DNA of 60,921 bases from Rhodospirillales bacterium (GTDB lineage: Bacteria > Pseudomonadota > Alphaproteobacteria > ATCC43930 > CGMCC-115725): NCBI GenBank assembly GCA_027315365.1, contig DAHUYF010000177.1, forward strand, positions 1 to 60,921, read 5' to 3'. The position numbers and the translations under genes are program-made. Below the pieces are notes generated by a model. That model made no database searches. It had not been told where the DNA came from and saw nothing but the letters and a program-made list of their open reading frames with translations. Every line of letters starts with the position of its first letter. Position 1 is the stretch's first letter. Below, piece after piece: positions 47,134 through 55,644 of the stretch.

Positions 47134-50100
47134 TTATGCCGCGCCGCCGGGCGGCAACGGCTGGCGATCGTCGCGCAGCCAGACGTAAAGCGCGGGGATC
47201 ACCAGGACCGTCAGCGCCGTCGACGAGGCGAGCCCGAAGACGAGCGAGATCGCGAGGCCCTGGAAGATCGGGTCGGTGATGATGAAGGCGGCGCCGATCA
47301 TCGCCGCGGCCGCGGTCAGCGCGATCGGCTTGAAGCGGACGGATCCGGCGTCGAGCAGCGCTTGGCGCAGCGCCATTCCCTCGGCGCGGCGGTGGCGGAT
47401 GAAATCGACCAGCAGGATGGAGTTGCGCACGATGATGCCGGCCAGCGCGATGAAGCCGATCATCGAGGTGGCGGTGAAGGGCGCATGGAACAGCCAGTGG
47501 CCCAGCACGATGCCGATCAGGGTCAGGGGCACCGGCACGAGGATCACCAGCGGCAGGCGGAACGAGCCGAATTGCGCGACGACCAGCAGATATATCCCGA
47601 GAATCGCCACGCCGAAGGCGGCGCCCATGTCGCGGAAGGTGACATAGGTCACCTCCCATTCGCCATCCCACAGCAGCGAGATCTTGGATTCGTCCAGCGG
47701 CTGACCGTGATAGCGGATCTCCGGCGGCCCGGCGGCGCCCCAATCCATCTGCTTGATCTTGTCCTGGACGGCGAGCATGCCGTAGATCGGCGCCTCGTAG
47801 CGCCCGGCGACCTCCGCCTCGATCATCTCGGCAAAGCGGCCGTCGCGGCGGAAAAGGCCGAAGGAGGCGGGCTCGCGCTTCACCGTGACGACATCGCCGA
47901 GCTCGACATTGGCGCCGCGCTGCGCCGTGCCCCCGGCCGGGAGCGGCGTCGACAGGATGCGTTCGCTCAAAGACAGCGCGCGCTTCGGCAGCTTCACGTC
48001 GATCTCGATCGGCTTGGTGCCGTGGCCGCGCTGCGAATATCCCACCGTCACACCGCCGACGATGGCGGCGATGGTGTCGTAAACCGCCTGCTGGTCGACG
48101 CCGTAGAATTCCAGATTCGCTTGATTGATCGAAAAGCGCAGGCGCTCGCCGGGCGTCTGGAAGGTGTCGTCGACATCGACGATGAAATCCACGCTCTTGA
48201 AGGCATCGCGGACCTTGATCGCGGCGGCGCGGCGCGCGGCCTCGTCAGGCCCGTAGATCTCGGCGAGCAGGGTGGCGAGGACCGGCGGTCCCGGCGGCAC
48301 TTCGACGACGCGCAGGACCGTGCCTTTCGGCTGCGGCAGGTCGGCGAGCCGGCGGCGAATGTCGAGGGCAATGGTGTGGCTGGGCCGCGAGCGCTCTCCC
48401 TTCGGCACCAGGTTGACCTGAAGGTCGCCCTGCTGCGGCGCGCTGCGGAGATAATAGTGCCGTACCAACCCGTTGAAATTGAACGGCGCGGCGGTCCCCG
48501 CATAGAGCTGGATCGAGGTCAGCTCCGGCAGATCCTTGAGCCGCTCCGACGCCGCCATGAGCAGCCGCTCGGTATCCTCCAGCGTCGCGCCTTCCGGCAG
48601 GTCGACCACCACCTGAAGTTCCGACTTGTTGTCGAAAGGCAGGAGCTTCACCGTCACGTTCTTGGTCGCGAACAGCACGCAGACGGCGAGAGTGACAGCA
48701 CCGACGAGGAGCAAAAAGTATTGCGAGCGCCGGCGCCCGTTCAGCAGCGGTCGGGCGATGCGCCGATAGAAGCGTCCCATCGCGTCGCCGCCGTGTGGCG
48801 TCGCATGGTCGTCGCGCGCGAACCGCCGCCCGGCCACGCGCAGCAGCAGCCAGGGGGTGATGATCACCGCGACGAAGAAGGAGAACACCATCGCCATCGA
48901 GGCGTTGGCCGGAATCGGGCTCATATAGGGGCCCATGAGGCCGCTCACGAACATCATCGGCAGCAGCGCCACGATGATGGTGAGCGTGGCGACGATGGTG
49001 GGGTTGCCGACCTCGGCCACCGCCTCGACGGCGGTATCGGCGAGCGACCGGCCGTGGCGGGCATGCCAGTGGCGCACGATGTTCTCGATCACCACGATCG
49101 CGTCGTCGACCAGGATGCCGATCGAGAAGATCAGAGCGAAGAGGCTCACCCGGTTGATGGTGTATCCCATCAGCCAGGAGGCGAAGAGGGTCAGGAGGAT
49201 GGTGGTGGGAATCACCACCAGCACGACGATGCCCTCGCGCCAGCCGACGGCAAGCGTGATCAGCAGGACGATCGAGATCGTGGCGAGCGCCAGATGGAAC
49301 AGCAGCTCGTTCGCCTTCTCGGTCGCGGTCTCGCCGTAATTGCGCGTCACCGAGACCGTGAGGTCGCCGGGGACGAGCCGGCCCTCGACCGCGTTGAGAT
49401 GCTCGATCAGCCGGTCGGCGACGGTGACCGCATTGGCGCCCTTGCGCTTGGCAAACGCGATGGTCACCGCCGGCAGGCGGTCGAGCCCGCCGGCGCGGTT
49501 GCGCGTGAGATTCCAGGCGTGGTGATCGGACTCGGCCGAGCCCACCACGATATCGGCGACGTCCTTGACATAGACCGGCCGTCCGTCGCGCGCGGTGATG
49601 AGCAGGAGGCCGATATCCGGCACCCCCTGCAGCGTCTGGCCCGCCAGCACCGGCACATGCCGGTCGAGCTGATCGAAGGCGCCGACCTGGAACGAGCGGT
49701 TGGCGTTGGTCAGCTTGTCGACGAGCTGATTGAGCGTGATGCCGTAGAGCGCCAGGCGCTCGGGGTCGGGCTCGACGCGGATCTGGTTGGGGCTGCCGCC
49801 GACGATGTAGGTAAGCCCGACATTCTCGACCTTGACCAACTCGTGCTGCAGCTCCTGCGCGACCTGGTAGAGACCGTTGTCGGTCCAGCGCGAAGCGGCT
49901 TCCGGCTTGGGCGTGAGGGTGAGGGTGACGATCGCCACGTCGTTGATGCCGCGGCCGATGATGATCGGCTCCGGAATCCCCTTGGGCAGGTCGGCGATGT
50001 TGGCGCGGATCTTCTCGTGCACGCGCAGCAGCGCGGTATCCTCGTCGGTGCCGACATAGAACCGCGCCGTGGTCACCACCGCGTCGTCCTCGGTGCTCGA

Positions 50101-50358
50101 ATAGACGTGCTCGACGCCGTTGATGCCCTTGACGATGTCCTCGAGCGGCTTGGTGATGAGCTCGATCGCGTCTTTCGCCTTGTAGCCGTTGGCGGTGACC
50201 AGGATGTCCACCATCGGCACGCTGATCTGCGGCTCCTCCTCGCGCGGCAACTCGACGAGCGCCAGCGAGCCCATCACCAGCGCCGCCAGCAGCAGCAGCG
50301 GCGTCAGCGGCGAGGCGATGAAGCTGCGGGTGAGAAGGCCGGAAAGGCCGAGCTTCAT
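47134..50358 (-). CDS. RND efflux transporter, permease subunit (AcrB/MexB-like)
   Basis: The 1074-residue inner-membrane pump has the RND design of 12 helices and two large periplasmic loops. The first helix is followed by ELPREEEPQISVPMVDILVTANGYKAKDAIELITKPLEDIVKGINGVEHVYS, typical of the branch often found with sulfide or metal-responsive loci rather than AcrB itself. Helix 4 has GILVDDAIVVIENIVRHW with the proton-relay acids. The start overlaps the adaptor stop by four bases. No outer-membrane channel gene is present. The substrate is unknown. Confidence 0.92.
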   Translation of the reverse strand: MKLGLSGLLTRSFIASPLTPLLLLAALVMGSLALVELPREEEPQISVPMVDILVTANGYKAKDAIELITKPLEDIVKGINGVEHVYSSTEDDAVVTTARFYVGTDEDTALLRVHEKIRANIADLPKGIPEPIIIGRGINDVAIVTLTLTPKPEAASRWTDNGLYQVAQELQHELVKVENVGLTYIVGGSPNQIRVEPDPERLALYGITLNQLVDKLTNANRSFQVGAFDQLDRHVPVLAGQTLQGVPDIGLLLITARDGRPVYVKDVADIVVGSAESDHHAWNLTRNRAGGLDRLPAVTIAFAKRKGANAVTVADRLIEHLNAVEGRLVPGDLTVSVTRNYGETATEKANELLFHLALATISIVLLITLAVGWREGIVVLVVIPTTILLTLFASWLMGYTINRVSLFALIFSIGILVDDAIVVIENIVRHWHARHGRSLADTAVEAVAEVGNPTIVATLTIIVALLPMMFVSGLMGPYMSPIPANASMAMVFSFFVAVIITPWLLLRVAGRRFARDDHATPHGGDAMGRFYRRIARPLLNGRRRSQYFLLLVGAVTLAVCVLFATKNVTVKLLPFDNKSELQVVVDLPEGATLEDTERLLMAASERLKDLPELTSIQLYAGTAAPFNFNGLVRHYYLRSAPQQGDLQVNLVPKGERSRPSHTIALDIRRRLADLPQPKGTVLRVVEVPPGPPVLATLLAEIYGPDEAARRAAAIKVRDAFKSVDFIVDVDDTFQTPGERLRFSINQANLEFYGVDQQAVYDTIAAIVGGVTVGYSQRGHGTKPIEIDVKLPKRALSLSERILSTPLPAGGTAQRGANVELGDVVTVKREPASFGLFRRDGRFAEMIEAEVAGRYEAPIYGMLAVQDKIKQMDWGAAGPPEIRYHGQPLDESKISLLWDGEWEVTYVTFRDMGAAFGVAILGIYLLVVAQFGSFRLPLVILVPVPLTLIGIVLGHWLFHAPFTATSMIGFIALAGIIVRNSILLVDFIRHRRAEGMALRQALLDAGSVRFKPIALTAAAAMIGAAFIITDPIFQGLAISLVFGLASSTALTVLVIPALYVWLRDDRQPLPPGGAA

Positions 50359-51326
50359 GGCGTGACCACCGTATCGCCGACATGCAGGCCCGCCAGGATC
50401 TCGATGCCGCCCTCGACCGGGAGCCCGACCTGGACGACCACCTCGGTCCCGTCCTTGAGCTTGACGTAGCTCACGCCGAAGCGGCGATAGATGTAGTTCT
50501 CGGGAATGACCAGCGCTTCGCGCGTGCCGGTGGCGACATAGACCCGGGTGCGTTCGCCGACGAAATAGTCGCCGAGGCCGTCGACCGCCACGTCGGCGAT
50601 GACCCGGCCATGGTCGATCTGCGGATAGACCAGCGTCACCCGCCCGCGGCGCAGCGTCTCCGGGTCCTCCTCCGGCTCGAGGCCGCGCCGGCCGATCAGG
50701 ATGGTGTCGCCCGCCTTCATGAAGCGGGCATGCCGTTCCGGCAGCTGCAGCCGCAGGATGTAGTTGTCGGCCGCCATCGACGCGATCGTCTCGCCCGGCA
50801 GCACGACGCTGCCTTCGGCCACGGGCACCGTGAGCACGCGCCCGGCGCCCGGCGCCAGCACCGCGCCTTCGGTCGATTGCTGCTCGATCACCTGGCGGTC
50901 GACGCGCAGCGCCTGGAGGGTCCGTTCGGCGACGTCGAGGCGCGTCCTCGCCTGATCGAGCTGCGCCTGACTAACCACCCCGCTGCGGCGCAATTCCTGC
51001 GCGCGGACGAGATCGGCTTGCGCCTGGTCGCGTTCCGCCTGCTGCGCTCCGATGCGCGATTGCAGCGCCTGAACCTGCAGCGCCAGCTTCTGGTCGACGA
51101 CCACCGCGATGCGGTCGCCGGCCGCGACCCGGTCGCCTTCCTTGACGGAGAGGCTGGACACGGTGCCGCCGATCCGCGCCCGGGCGAGCAGCTCATGCAC
51201 CGGCTCGACGGTGCCGATGACCGCCTTGCGGTCGTCGACCGCCTGTCGCGTCACCGTGGCCTCCGCGGCCGACGCGGCGGACGAGACAGCCGAAAGCAGG
51301 GCAAGAGCGAGGAGGAAGCGGGTCAC
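50355..51326 (-). CDS. RND efflux periplasmic adaptor subunit (HlyD/MFP family)
   Basis: I start at a GTG (51326) with GAGG six bases before it, giving MTRFLLALALLSAVSSAASAAE, a clear signal peptide, and 323 residues. The protein has the biotinyl-lipoyl-like halves (ARIGGTVSSLSVKEGDRVAAGDRIAVVVDQ and ILAPGAGRVLTVPVAEGSVVLPGETI), an alpha-hairpin between them (ALQSRIGAQQAERDQAQADLVRAQELR), and beta-barrel ends. It links the RND pump to an outer-membrane channel. It is divergent from the ArsR gene, so the short gap is likely regulated by that repressor. Confidence 0.9.
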   Translation of the reverse strand: MTRFLLALALLSAVSSAASAAEATVTRQAVDDRKAVIGTVEPVHELLARARIGGTVSSLSVKEGDRVAAGDRIAVVVDQKLALQVQALQSRIGAQQAERDQAQADLVRAQELRRSGVVSQAQLDQARTRLDVAERTLQALRVDRQVIEQQSTEGAVLAPGAGRVLTVPVAEGSVVLPGETIASMAADNYILRLQLPERHARFMKAGDTILIGRRGLEPEEDPETLRRGRVTLVYPQIDHGRVIADVAVDGLGDYFVGERTRVYVATGTREALVIPENYIYRRFGVSYVKLKDGTEVVVQVGLPVEGGIEILAGLHVGDTVVTP

Positions 51327-51364
51327 GGGGTGCCTCGTCGGTGGAACATTCGGCGTTTCAGATA

Positions 51365-51393
51365 TTGACAAATATATTAGCACAAACTAATTT
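51365..51393 (+). promoter_or_regulatory. Promoter of the ArsR-sulfide operon
   Basis: TTGACA (51365-51370) lies 17 bases before TAATTT (51388-51393). The transcript start would fall near 51400, at or beside the GTG at 51401 that I use for the regulator, so the transcript may be leaderless. The palindrome at 51376-51391 overlaps the spacer and -10. Confidence 0.55.
51376..51391. promoter_or_regulatory. Probable ArsR-family operator
   Basis: ATTAG (51376-51380) and CTAAT (51387-51391) form a perfect inverted repeat with a six-base spacer, in an AT-rich patch of a GC-rich genome. It overlaps the -10 region of the repressor's own promoter and lies in the short gap shared with the RND adaptor gene. 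The match to a known site is inferred from position and symmetry only. Confidence 0.6.
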
Positions 51394-51400
51394 AGCAAGT

Positions 51401-51709
51401 GTGGATATAAGCGTACTGCGTTCCAAGGCGGATAGCGCCGCCGGCTTCTTGAAGCAGCTCGCCAATCCGAACCGGTTGGCGATCTTGTGCGAGCTGCTGC
51501 GGGGCGAGCGGTCGGTGGGCGAGCTCGAGGCGGTGGTCGGCCTCAGCCAGTCGGCGCTGTCGCAGCATCTGGCGAAGCTGCGCGCGGCGAAGCTGGTCGC
51601 CACGCGGCGGGAGTCGCAGACCATCTATTACGCTCTCGCCGATCCCGGCGTGAGCAAGATCATAGGCGCGCTTTACGAGCTCTACTGCGGTCCGGCGCGT
51701 CGTCGTTGA
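51401..51709 (+). CDS. ArsR-family persulfide-sensing repressor (BigR/SqrR-like)
   Basis: The 102-residue winged-helix protein has RLAILCELLRGERSVGELEAVVGLSQSALSQHLAKLRAAKLVATRRESQTIYYALADP. Its only two cysteines, Cys30 in the second helix and Cys96 in LYELYCG, are 66 positions apart, the same spacing as the sensing pair in SqrR (41/107) and BigR (42/108), which form a tetrasulfide or disulfide on exposure to reactive sulfur. The neighbouring sulfide:quinone oxidoreductase supports that role. I use the GTG at 51401; a longer frame from 51341 would run through the promoter and operator. Confidence 0.88.
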   Translation: MDISVLRSKADSAAGFLKQLANPNRLAILCELLRGERSVGELEAVVGLSQSALSQHLAKLRAAKLVATRRESQTIYYALADPGVSKIIGALYELYCGPARRR

Positions 51710-51727
51710 ACGTGAAAGGAGCGAACC

Positions 51728-51931
51728 ATGTCGATCGATCGTGCGGTCATGGCTTTTGCCGGCGTCATGATCCTTCTGAGCCTGGCGCTGAGCCAGCTCT
51801 ACAGCCCCTATTGGCTGCTCTTCACCGCCTTCGTCGGCGCCAATCTGGTGCAGGCGTCCTTCACCGGGTTCTGCCCGGCGGCCATGGTGTTCAAATGGCT
51901 GGGCTTGCGGGCGGGGACGGCGTTTTCCTGA
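51728..51931 (+). CDS. DUF2892 (YgaP-like) membrane protein
   Basis: This 67-residue protein has two hydrophobic helices (VMAFAGVMILLSLALSQL and YWLLFTAFVGANLVQASF) and the family motif FTGFCPAAMVFKWLG. DUF2892 modules occur alone or fused to rhodanese domains and cluster with sulfide-oxidising genes. AAAGGAG lies eight bases before the ATG. It follows the repressor by 18 bases and should be in the same transcript. The role is unknown; the lone Cys may handle sulfur. Confidence 0.85.
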   Translation: MSIDRAVMAFAGVMILLSLALSQLYSPYWLLFTAFVGANLVQASFTGFCPAAMVFKWLGLRAGTAFS

Positions 51932-51972
51932 CGGCATGACGAGACCCTGCCGACAGGGCAGGACGGCGGCAT

Positions 51973-51986
51973 TGATCCAGGTCAGC
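51973..51986. promoter_or_regulatory. Second, weaker FNR/FixK-type site
   Basis: TTGAT-CCAG-GTCAG matches the FNR/FixK half-site on the left and differs from ATCAA by two bases on the right. It lies exactly 40 bases upstream of the perfect site, about four helical turns, so two dimers could bind on the same face. Confidence 0.45.
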
Positions 51987-52012
51987 CCGGCGCAGCCGTG
52001 CCGGTACGCGCT

Positions 52013-52026
52013 TGATCTGGATCAAC
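52013..52026. promoter_or_regulatory. FNR/FixK-type box upstream of sqr
   Basis: TTGATCTGGATCAA is a perfect match to TTGAT-N4-ATCAA, the site for FNR, FixK and related oxygen or redox-responsive activators of the Crp family. It is centred about 96 bases before the GTG of the sulfide:quinone oxidoreductase gene, in the 184-base gap after the DUF2892 gene. No such regulator is in the window. Confidence 0.8.
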
Positions 52027-52115
52027 GCGCCGCCGCGCGGAACCGTAGAGCGTAACGAAAACGGCCTAACCGGGCGATGCCGGCCCCCAAGCCGGGCCGA
52101 GCGATGGAGGAAGCG

Positions 52116-53432
52116 GTGGCGAAGATCATCATCCTGGGCGCCGGGATCGGCGGCATTTCGATGGCCTATGACCTGCGGGCGCTGCTGGGACAGCGGGCCG
52201 AGCTGGTGGTCGTCTCGGATTCTCCGTGGTTCCAATTCGTGCCGTCCAACCCGTGGGTTGCGCTCAACTGGCGCAAGCCCGAGGACATCAAGGTCCATCT
52301 GCCGGAGGTATTGGCGAAATTCGGCATCGGCTTCGACGCTGCCGGCGCCAAGCGGGTGCTGCCGGAGCAGAACAGCATCGAGCTCAACGACGGCCGGACC
52401 TTGTCTTACGACTTTCTGGTGATCGCCACCGGCCCGGCGCTGGCCTTCGACGAGATCGAGGGCCTCGGCCCTCAGGCCAACAGCATCTCGATCTGCCACG
52501 TCGATCATGCCGCGGCGGCGGCGGAGCGCTGGGAGCGCTTCTGCCGCGCGCCCGGGCCGATCGTGGTCGGCGCGGTGCAGGGCGCTTCCTGCTTCGGCCC
52601 CGCCTATGAATTCGCGCTGATGGTCAACACCGACCTTCGCCGGCGCCGCATCCGCGACCAGGTGCCGATCACCTTCGTGACCGCCGAGCCCTATATCGGG
52701 CATCTGGGATTGGGCGGGGTGGGCGACACCAAGGGGCTGCTCGAGGGGGTGCTGCGCGACCGCGATATCCGCTGGGTGACCAACGCCAAGCTCGACCGCG
52801 TCGCCGCCGATGCCGTCGAGATCACCGAGATGGGCGAGGATGGCAAGCCCAAGGGCCAGCGCCGCATTCCCTCGGCGCTCAGCATGTTCATCCCCGGCTT
52901 CCGCGGCGTGCCCTGCCTCATGGGCGCTGATGGGAAGGGCATTCCCGGGCTCGCCAATCCGCGCGGATTCGTGCTGGTCGACAAGCAGCAGCGGAACCCG
53001 ACCTACAAGAACGTGTTCGCAGTCGGGGTCTGCGTCGCTATTCCGCCCTACGAGCAGACGCCGGTGCCGGTCGGCGTGCCCAAGACCGGCTATATGATCG
53101 AATCGATGGTGACGGCGGTGGCCCGGAACATCGAAGATCTCCTGGCCGGCAAGGAGGCGCAGCACGAGGCGAGCTGGAACGCGGTTTGCCTCGCCGATTT
53201 CGGCAATGACGGCGTCGCCTTCGTGGCCCTGCCGCAGATCCCGCCGCGCAACGTGAACTGGGCGGGCCAGGGCTACTGGGTCCATATGGCGAAGGTGGCT
53301 TTCGAACGGTATTTCCTGCGCAAGGTGCGCAAGGGAAGCAGCGAGCCGCTCTACGAGCGCGTCGTCATGAAGGCGCTGGGGATCACCAAGCTGCGGGCGA
53401 AACGGCCGCCCACGCCGACGGCCGCCGAATGA
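52116..53432 (+). CDS. Sulfide:quinone oxidoreductase
   Basis: SQR oxidises sulfide to sulfane sulfur and passes electrons to quinone at the membrane. The 438-residue flavoprotein begins KIIILGAGIGGISMAYDLRAL, has FLVIATGPALAFDEIEGLG, and ends with the amphipathic and basic segment typical of membrane-bound forms. Cys159 in QGASCFGPAYEFA and Cys306 in VGVCVAIPPYEQTPVPVGVPKTGYMIE match two of the conserved redox cysteines. The GTG at 52116 has GGAGG five bases before it, so I prefer it to ATG codons upstream. It lies after the repressor and DUF2892 genes, with FNR-type sites upstream. Confidence 0.9.
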   Translation: MAKIIILGAGIGGISMAYDLRALLGQRAELVVVSDSPWFQFVPSNPWVALNWRKPEDIKVHLPEVLAKFGIGFDAAGAKRVLPEQNSIELNDGRTLSYDFLVIATGPALAFDEIEGLGPQANSISICHVDHAAAAAERWERFCRAPGPIVVGAVQGASCFGPAYEFALMVNTDLRRRRIRDQVPITFVTAEPYIGHLGLGGVGDTKGLLEGVLRDRDIRWVTNAKLDRVAADAVEITEMGEDGKPKGQRRIPSALSMFIPGFRGVPCLMGADGKGIPGLANPRGFVLVDKQQRNPTYKNVFAVGVCVAIPPYEQTPVPVGVPKTGYMIESMVTAVARNIEDLLAGKEAQHEASWNAVCLADFGNDGVAFVALPQIPPRNVNWAGQGYWVHMAKVAFERYFLRKVRKGSSEPLYERVVMKALGITKLRAKRPPTPTAAE

Positions 53433-53449
53433 GCCGACGGGAGAACAGG

Positions 53450-53836
53450 ATGAGCTACTATTTCAGCAAGATCACGACGCTGAGCTTCGATGATGCCGTG
53501 CGCCGCGCCACCGAAGCGTTGAAGGCGCAGGGATTCGGCGTCCTCACCGATATCGACGTGCAGGAGACGCTGCGCCAGAAGCTCGGGGTGGAGTTCCGCC
53601 GCTACCGCATCCTCGGCGCCTGCAACCCGGCGCTGGCGCATGAGGCGCTGAAGCGCGAGGACAAGATCGGCACGATGCTGCCCTGCAACGTGGTGGTCCA
53701 GGAGACCGCCGACCATCATGTCGAGATCGCCGCCGTCGACCCGGTGGCGTCGATGATGGCGGTCGACAATCCCGGCCTCAAACAGGTCGCGGAGGACGTC
53801 CGCCGGCGCCTGGAGCGCGTCGTCGCCAGCCTCTGA
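53450..53836 (+). CDS. DUF302 domain protein
   Basis: The 128-residue protein has the DUF302 pattern: SYYFSKITTLSFDDAVRRATEALKAQGFGVLTDIDVQETLRQKLG, RRYRILGACNPALAHEAL, IGTMLPCNVVVQE. It has no signal peptide. DUF302 proteins are often found with sulfide oxidation genes and RND pumps, and two cysteines here (GACNP and LPCNV) are conserved in the family. GGGAG is five bases before the ATG at 53450; an ATG at 53429 that overlaps the sqr stop is an alternative. It ends the operon. Confidence 0.85.
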   Translation: MSYYFSKITTLSFDDAVRRATEALKAQGFGVLTDIDVQETLRQKLGVEFRRYRILGACNPALAHEALKREDKIGTMLPCNVVVQETADHHVEIAAVDPVASMMAVDNPGLKQVAEDVRRRLERVVASL

Positions 53837-53857
53837 GCACGGTTGGGCTCGCTCCCG

Positions 53858-54358
53858 TCACGGCTCGCCGAAAAGGTAGTGGCGCAGCATGTAGCTGAGG
53901 CCATGCTGCCATGATTCATCGGTGTTGCCGCGAATGTCGACGCTCTTCACGAACTCCATCTTGCCGGTCTGGACGTCCTCCATGTAAAGGTTGATGTTCA
54001 GGATGAGATTGCTCACCTTCTGCACCGTGCCCCACGCCGCCCAAGTAGCGCCAATCCCGCGCGCGAAGTCGCGCTCGCAGCCATGGCAATCGCGGATCTC
54101 GGGCCCAGCCGCGATCTCCCTGTCCAGCTCGGGCGGGATGGCGACGATCTTGAAGCGACCGGAGGCGTCCAGCTTCTCGCGGAGCTGATCGTCCAGCCGG
54201 CGGATGCGCCGGCTTTCGGCCGGCGTGGTCGGCTCCAGCGACGTATTGATGAGCTCGAAGCCGAAGAACGCGACCCGCGGCACGCCGCTGCCGTCCGTTG
54301 CGGCGCCTGCGCTTCCGGCGACGAAAGCGAGGAATACCGCGAAAATTGCCGTCTTCAT
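53858..54358 (-). CDS. Exported DUF2380 protein
   Basis: The 166-residue protein has a signal peptide (AIFAVFLAFVAGSAGA) and then RVAFFGFELINTSLEPTTPAESRRIRRLDDQLREKLDASGRFKIV, which is the DUF2380 pattern, with a CHGC motif (DCHGCERDFA) and ending YMEDVQTGKMEFVKSVDIRGNTDESW. The fold resembles periplasmic proteins with a TolB-like alpha/beta unit. Its role is unknown. It converges on the DUF302 gene, 21 bases away. Confidence 0.8.
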   Translation of the reverse strand: MKTAIFAVFLAFVAGSAGAATDGSGVPRVAFFGFELINTSLEPTTPAESRRIRRLDDQLREKLDASGRFKIVAIPPELDREIAAGPEIRDCHGCERDFARGIGATWAAWGTVQKVSNLILNINLYMEDVQTGKMEFVKSVDIRGNTDESWQHGLSYMLRHYLFGEP

Positions 54359-54500
54359 CCGAAACCTCCCGGGCCTGACGTCCGATTAGGAAACGGCGGG
54401 AAGAATAGCGGCGTCCCGCTTCAGGAAGAAACCAGGCGGTGCGTCCTCGCCGAGCGGGAGCGCCGCCAAAGACATCGGCCGGTTGCGCGCGCCGGCCGCG

Positions 54501-54812
54501 TCAATCGGCGTGGGGACCTTCGACGCGATTCTCCAGCACCTTTCCGGTCTTGGCGTCGACGCCGATTTCACGCGTCACCTCGCCATTCCTGATATCGAAG
54601 GAGTAGCGCAGGCCGCTCCCGCCCTTCTCCTTCTCCAGCTCTTCGTCGGCGATCTTTCCAGGAAAGGCTTTCAGCGCTATCGCCCGCGCCTCGGGCAGGG
54701 TGACCTTGGCCAAACCGGCAAATTCTTCGCCCGTATAGGCGCAAGCGCCGCCGGCACCGGCGATTTGCGCAACCCCGATCACGACCGCGGAAATAGCAAC
54801 ATAGCGTTTCAT
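54501..54812 (-). CDS. Exported PepSY-domain protein
   Basis: The 103-residue protein has a signal peptide ([22 protein letters not shown]) and one PepSY unit: VTLPEARAIALKAFPGKIADEELEKEKGGSGLRYSFDIRNGEVTREIGVDAKTGKVLENR. PepSY proteins are periplasmic and are proposed to inhibit peptidases or to work with redox partners. The start is the ATG at 54812. It precedes the DUF2380 gene on the same strand. Confidence 0.85.
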   Translation of the reverse strand: MKRYVAISAVVIGVAQIAGAGGACAYTGEEFAGLAKVTLPEARAIALKAFPGKIADEELEKEKGGSGLRYSFDIRNGEVTREIGVDAKTGKVLENRVEGPHAD

Positions 54813-54918
54813 GACACATTTCCTTTGTTTCCGTCCCAGCTCCGTAGCGTCGAACATCGGCCTTTTGATGATCGCATTATGGTGATTTGGCGCCCGGAAG
54901 AACAAAACCGCGCCGCGC

Positions 54919-55644
54919 TCAGCCGCCGCTCCCCCAGGCGGCGCTGATCTCGGTGATGAACTTGTCGCGCATGGCGCGGCCGAAATCATTGAAGCCCGCC
55001 GCGGGCAGCAAGAAAGCGCCGCGGCCGCCGACGACGTGGTCGCGGTACCACGGCGCCAGGCCGGCCGCCTCGTCGCCCTCGAGGATCGGCAGCCCGTTGA
55101 TGGTGACGCCGCCGGCGGCGAGCTCGTCGCGCACCGCGTCGACTTGCCGTTGCGGGTTGCAATTATCGCGCCCGTCGCCGGACACGTCGATGATCGTCCG
55201 CTCCGACGGGGCCGGCAGGAAGGGCAGCACCTTGTCCGCGATGAGCTGCAAGGCGGCGGCCATGCAGGTGAACTGGCTGTCCGCGCGCGGCGCGCGGCGG
55301 ACCCCCTCGGCAAAGAGGCGCGCGTCGCCGGCGCCGGTGATGAGGGTCCACGGCACGGAGACCACCGCGCGGTCCGACCATTCCACCAGGATGACGAAGA
55401 TCGCGCGATGCGGGCCGGACAGGATCGCCGCCTGCACGCCGGGGTCCTCGAAGGCGCGCGCGATGCCTTCCATCTGCAGCGCAAATCGCGCGCCGGTCAC
55501 CGAGCCGGACACGTCGACGGCGAGGACGAGCGCGGTATCGACCCTCTCGGCCCGCTCCTGGGCGCGCAGCGCCACGGGCAGGCCGAGCAGAAAAAGAGCG
55601 GCGGCCGCGGCGGCGAGAACCCGGCGAGCAGCCCGCCGCATCAT
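54919..55644 (-). CDS. DUF1194 von Willebrand A-like exported protein
   Basis: The 241-residue protein has a signal peptide (VLAAAAAALFLLGLPVALRA) and a vWA-like domain with the metal site DVSGSV near residue 44, then VEWSDRAVVSVPWTLI and TIIDVSGDGRDNC. DUF1194 proteins are periplasmic in alphaproteobacteria and unstudied. Its ATG overlaps the stop of the pentapeptide gene (ATGA), so the two are translated together and may work together at the envelope. Confidence 0.85.
   Translation of the reverse strand: MMRRAARRVLAAAAAALFLLGLPVALRAQERAERVDTALVLAVDVSGSVTGARFALQMEGIARAFEDPGVQAAILSGPHRAIFVILVEWSDRAVVSVPWTLITGAGDARLFAEGVRRAPRADSQFTCMAAALQLIADKVLPFLPAPSERTIIDVSGDGRDNCNPQRQVDAVRDELAAGGVTINGLPILEGDEAAGLAPWYRDHVVGGRGAFLLPAAGFNDFGRAMRDKFITEISAAWGSGG

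Noticed and set aside
47362-50469. 1035-codon open frame antisense to the RND pump
   Set aside because: Codon bias in GC-rich DNA keeps the opposite strand open. The translation is rich in Arg, His, Asp and Gln without any domain, and the other strand encodes a clear RND transporter.
51944-51959. CCTGCC/GGCAGG hairpin after the DUF2892 gene as a terminator
   Set aside because: No T-tract follows on either strand and alternative pairings exist, so I do not call it.
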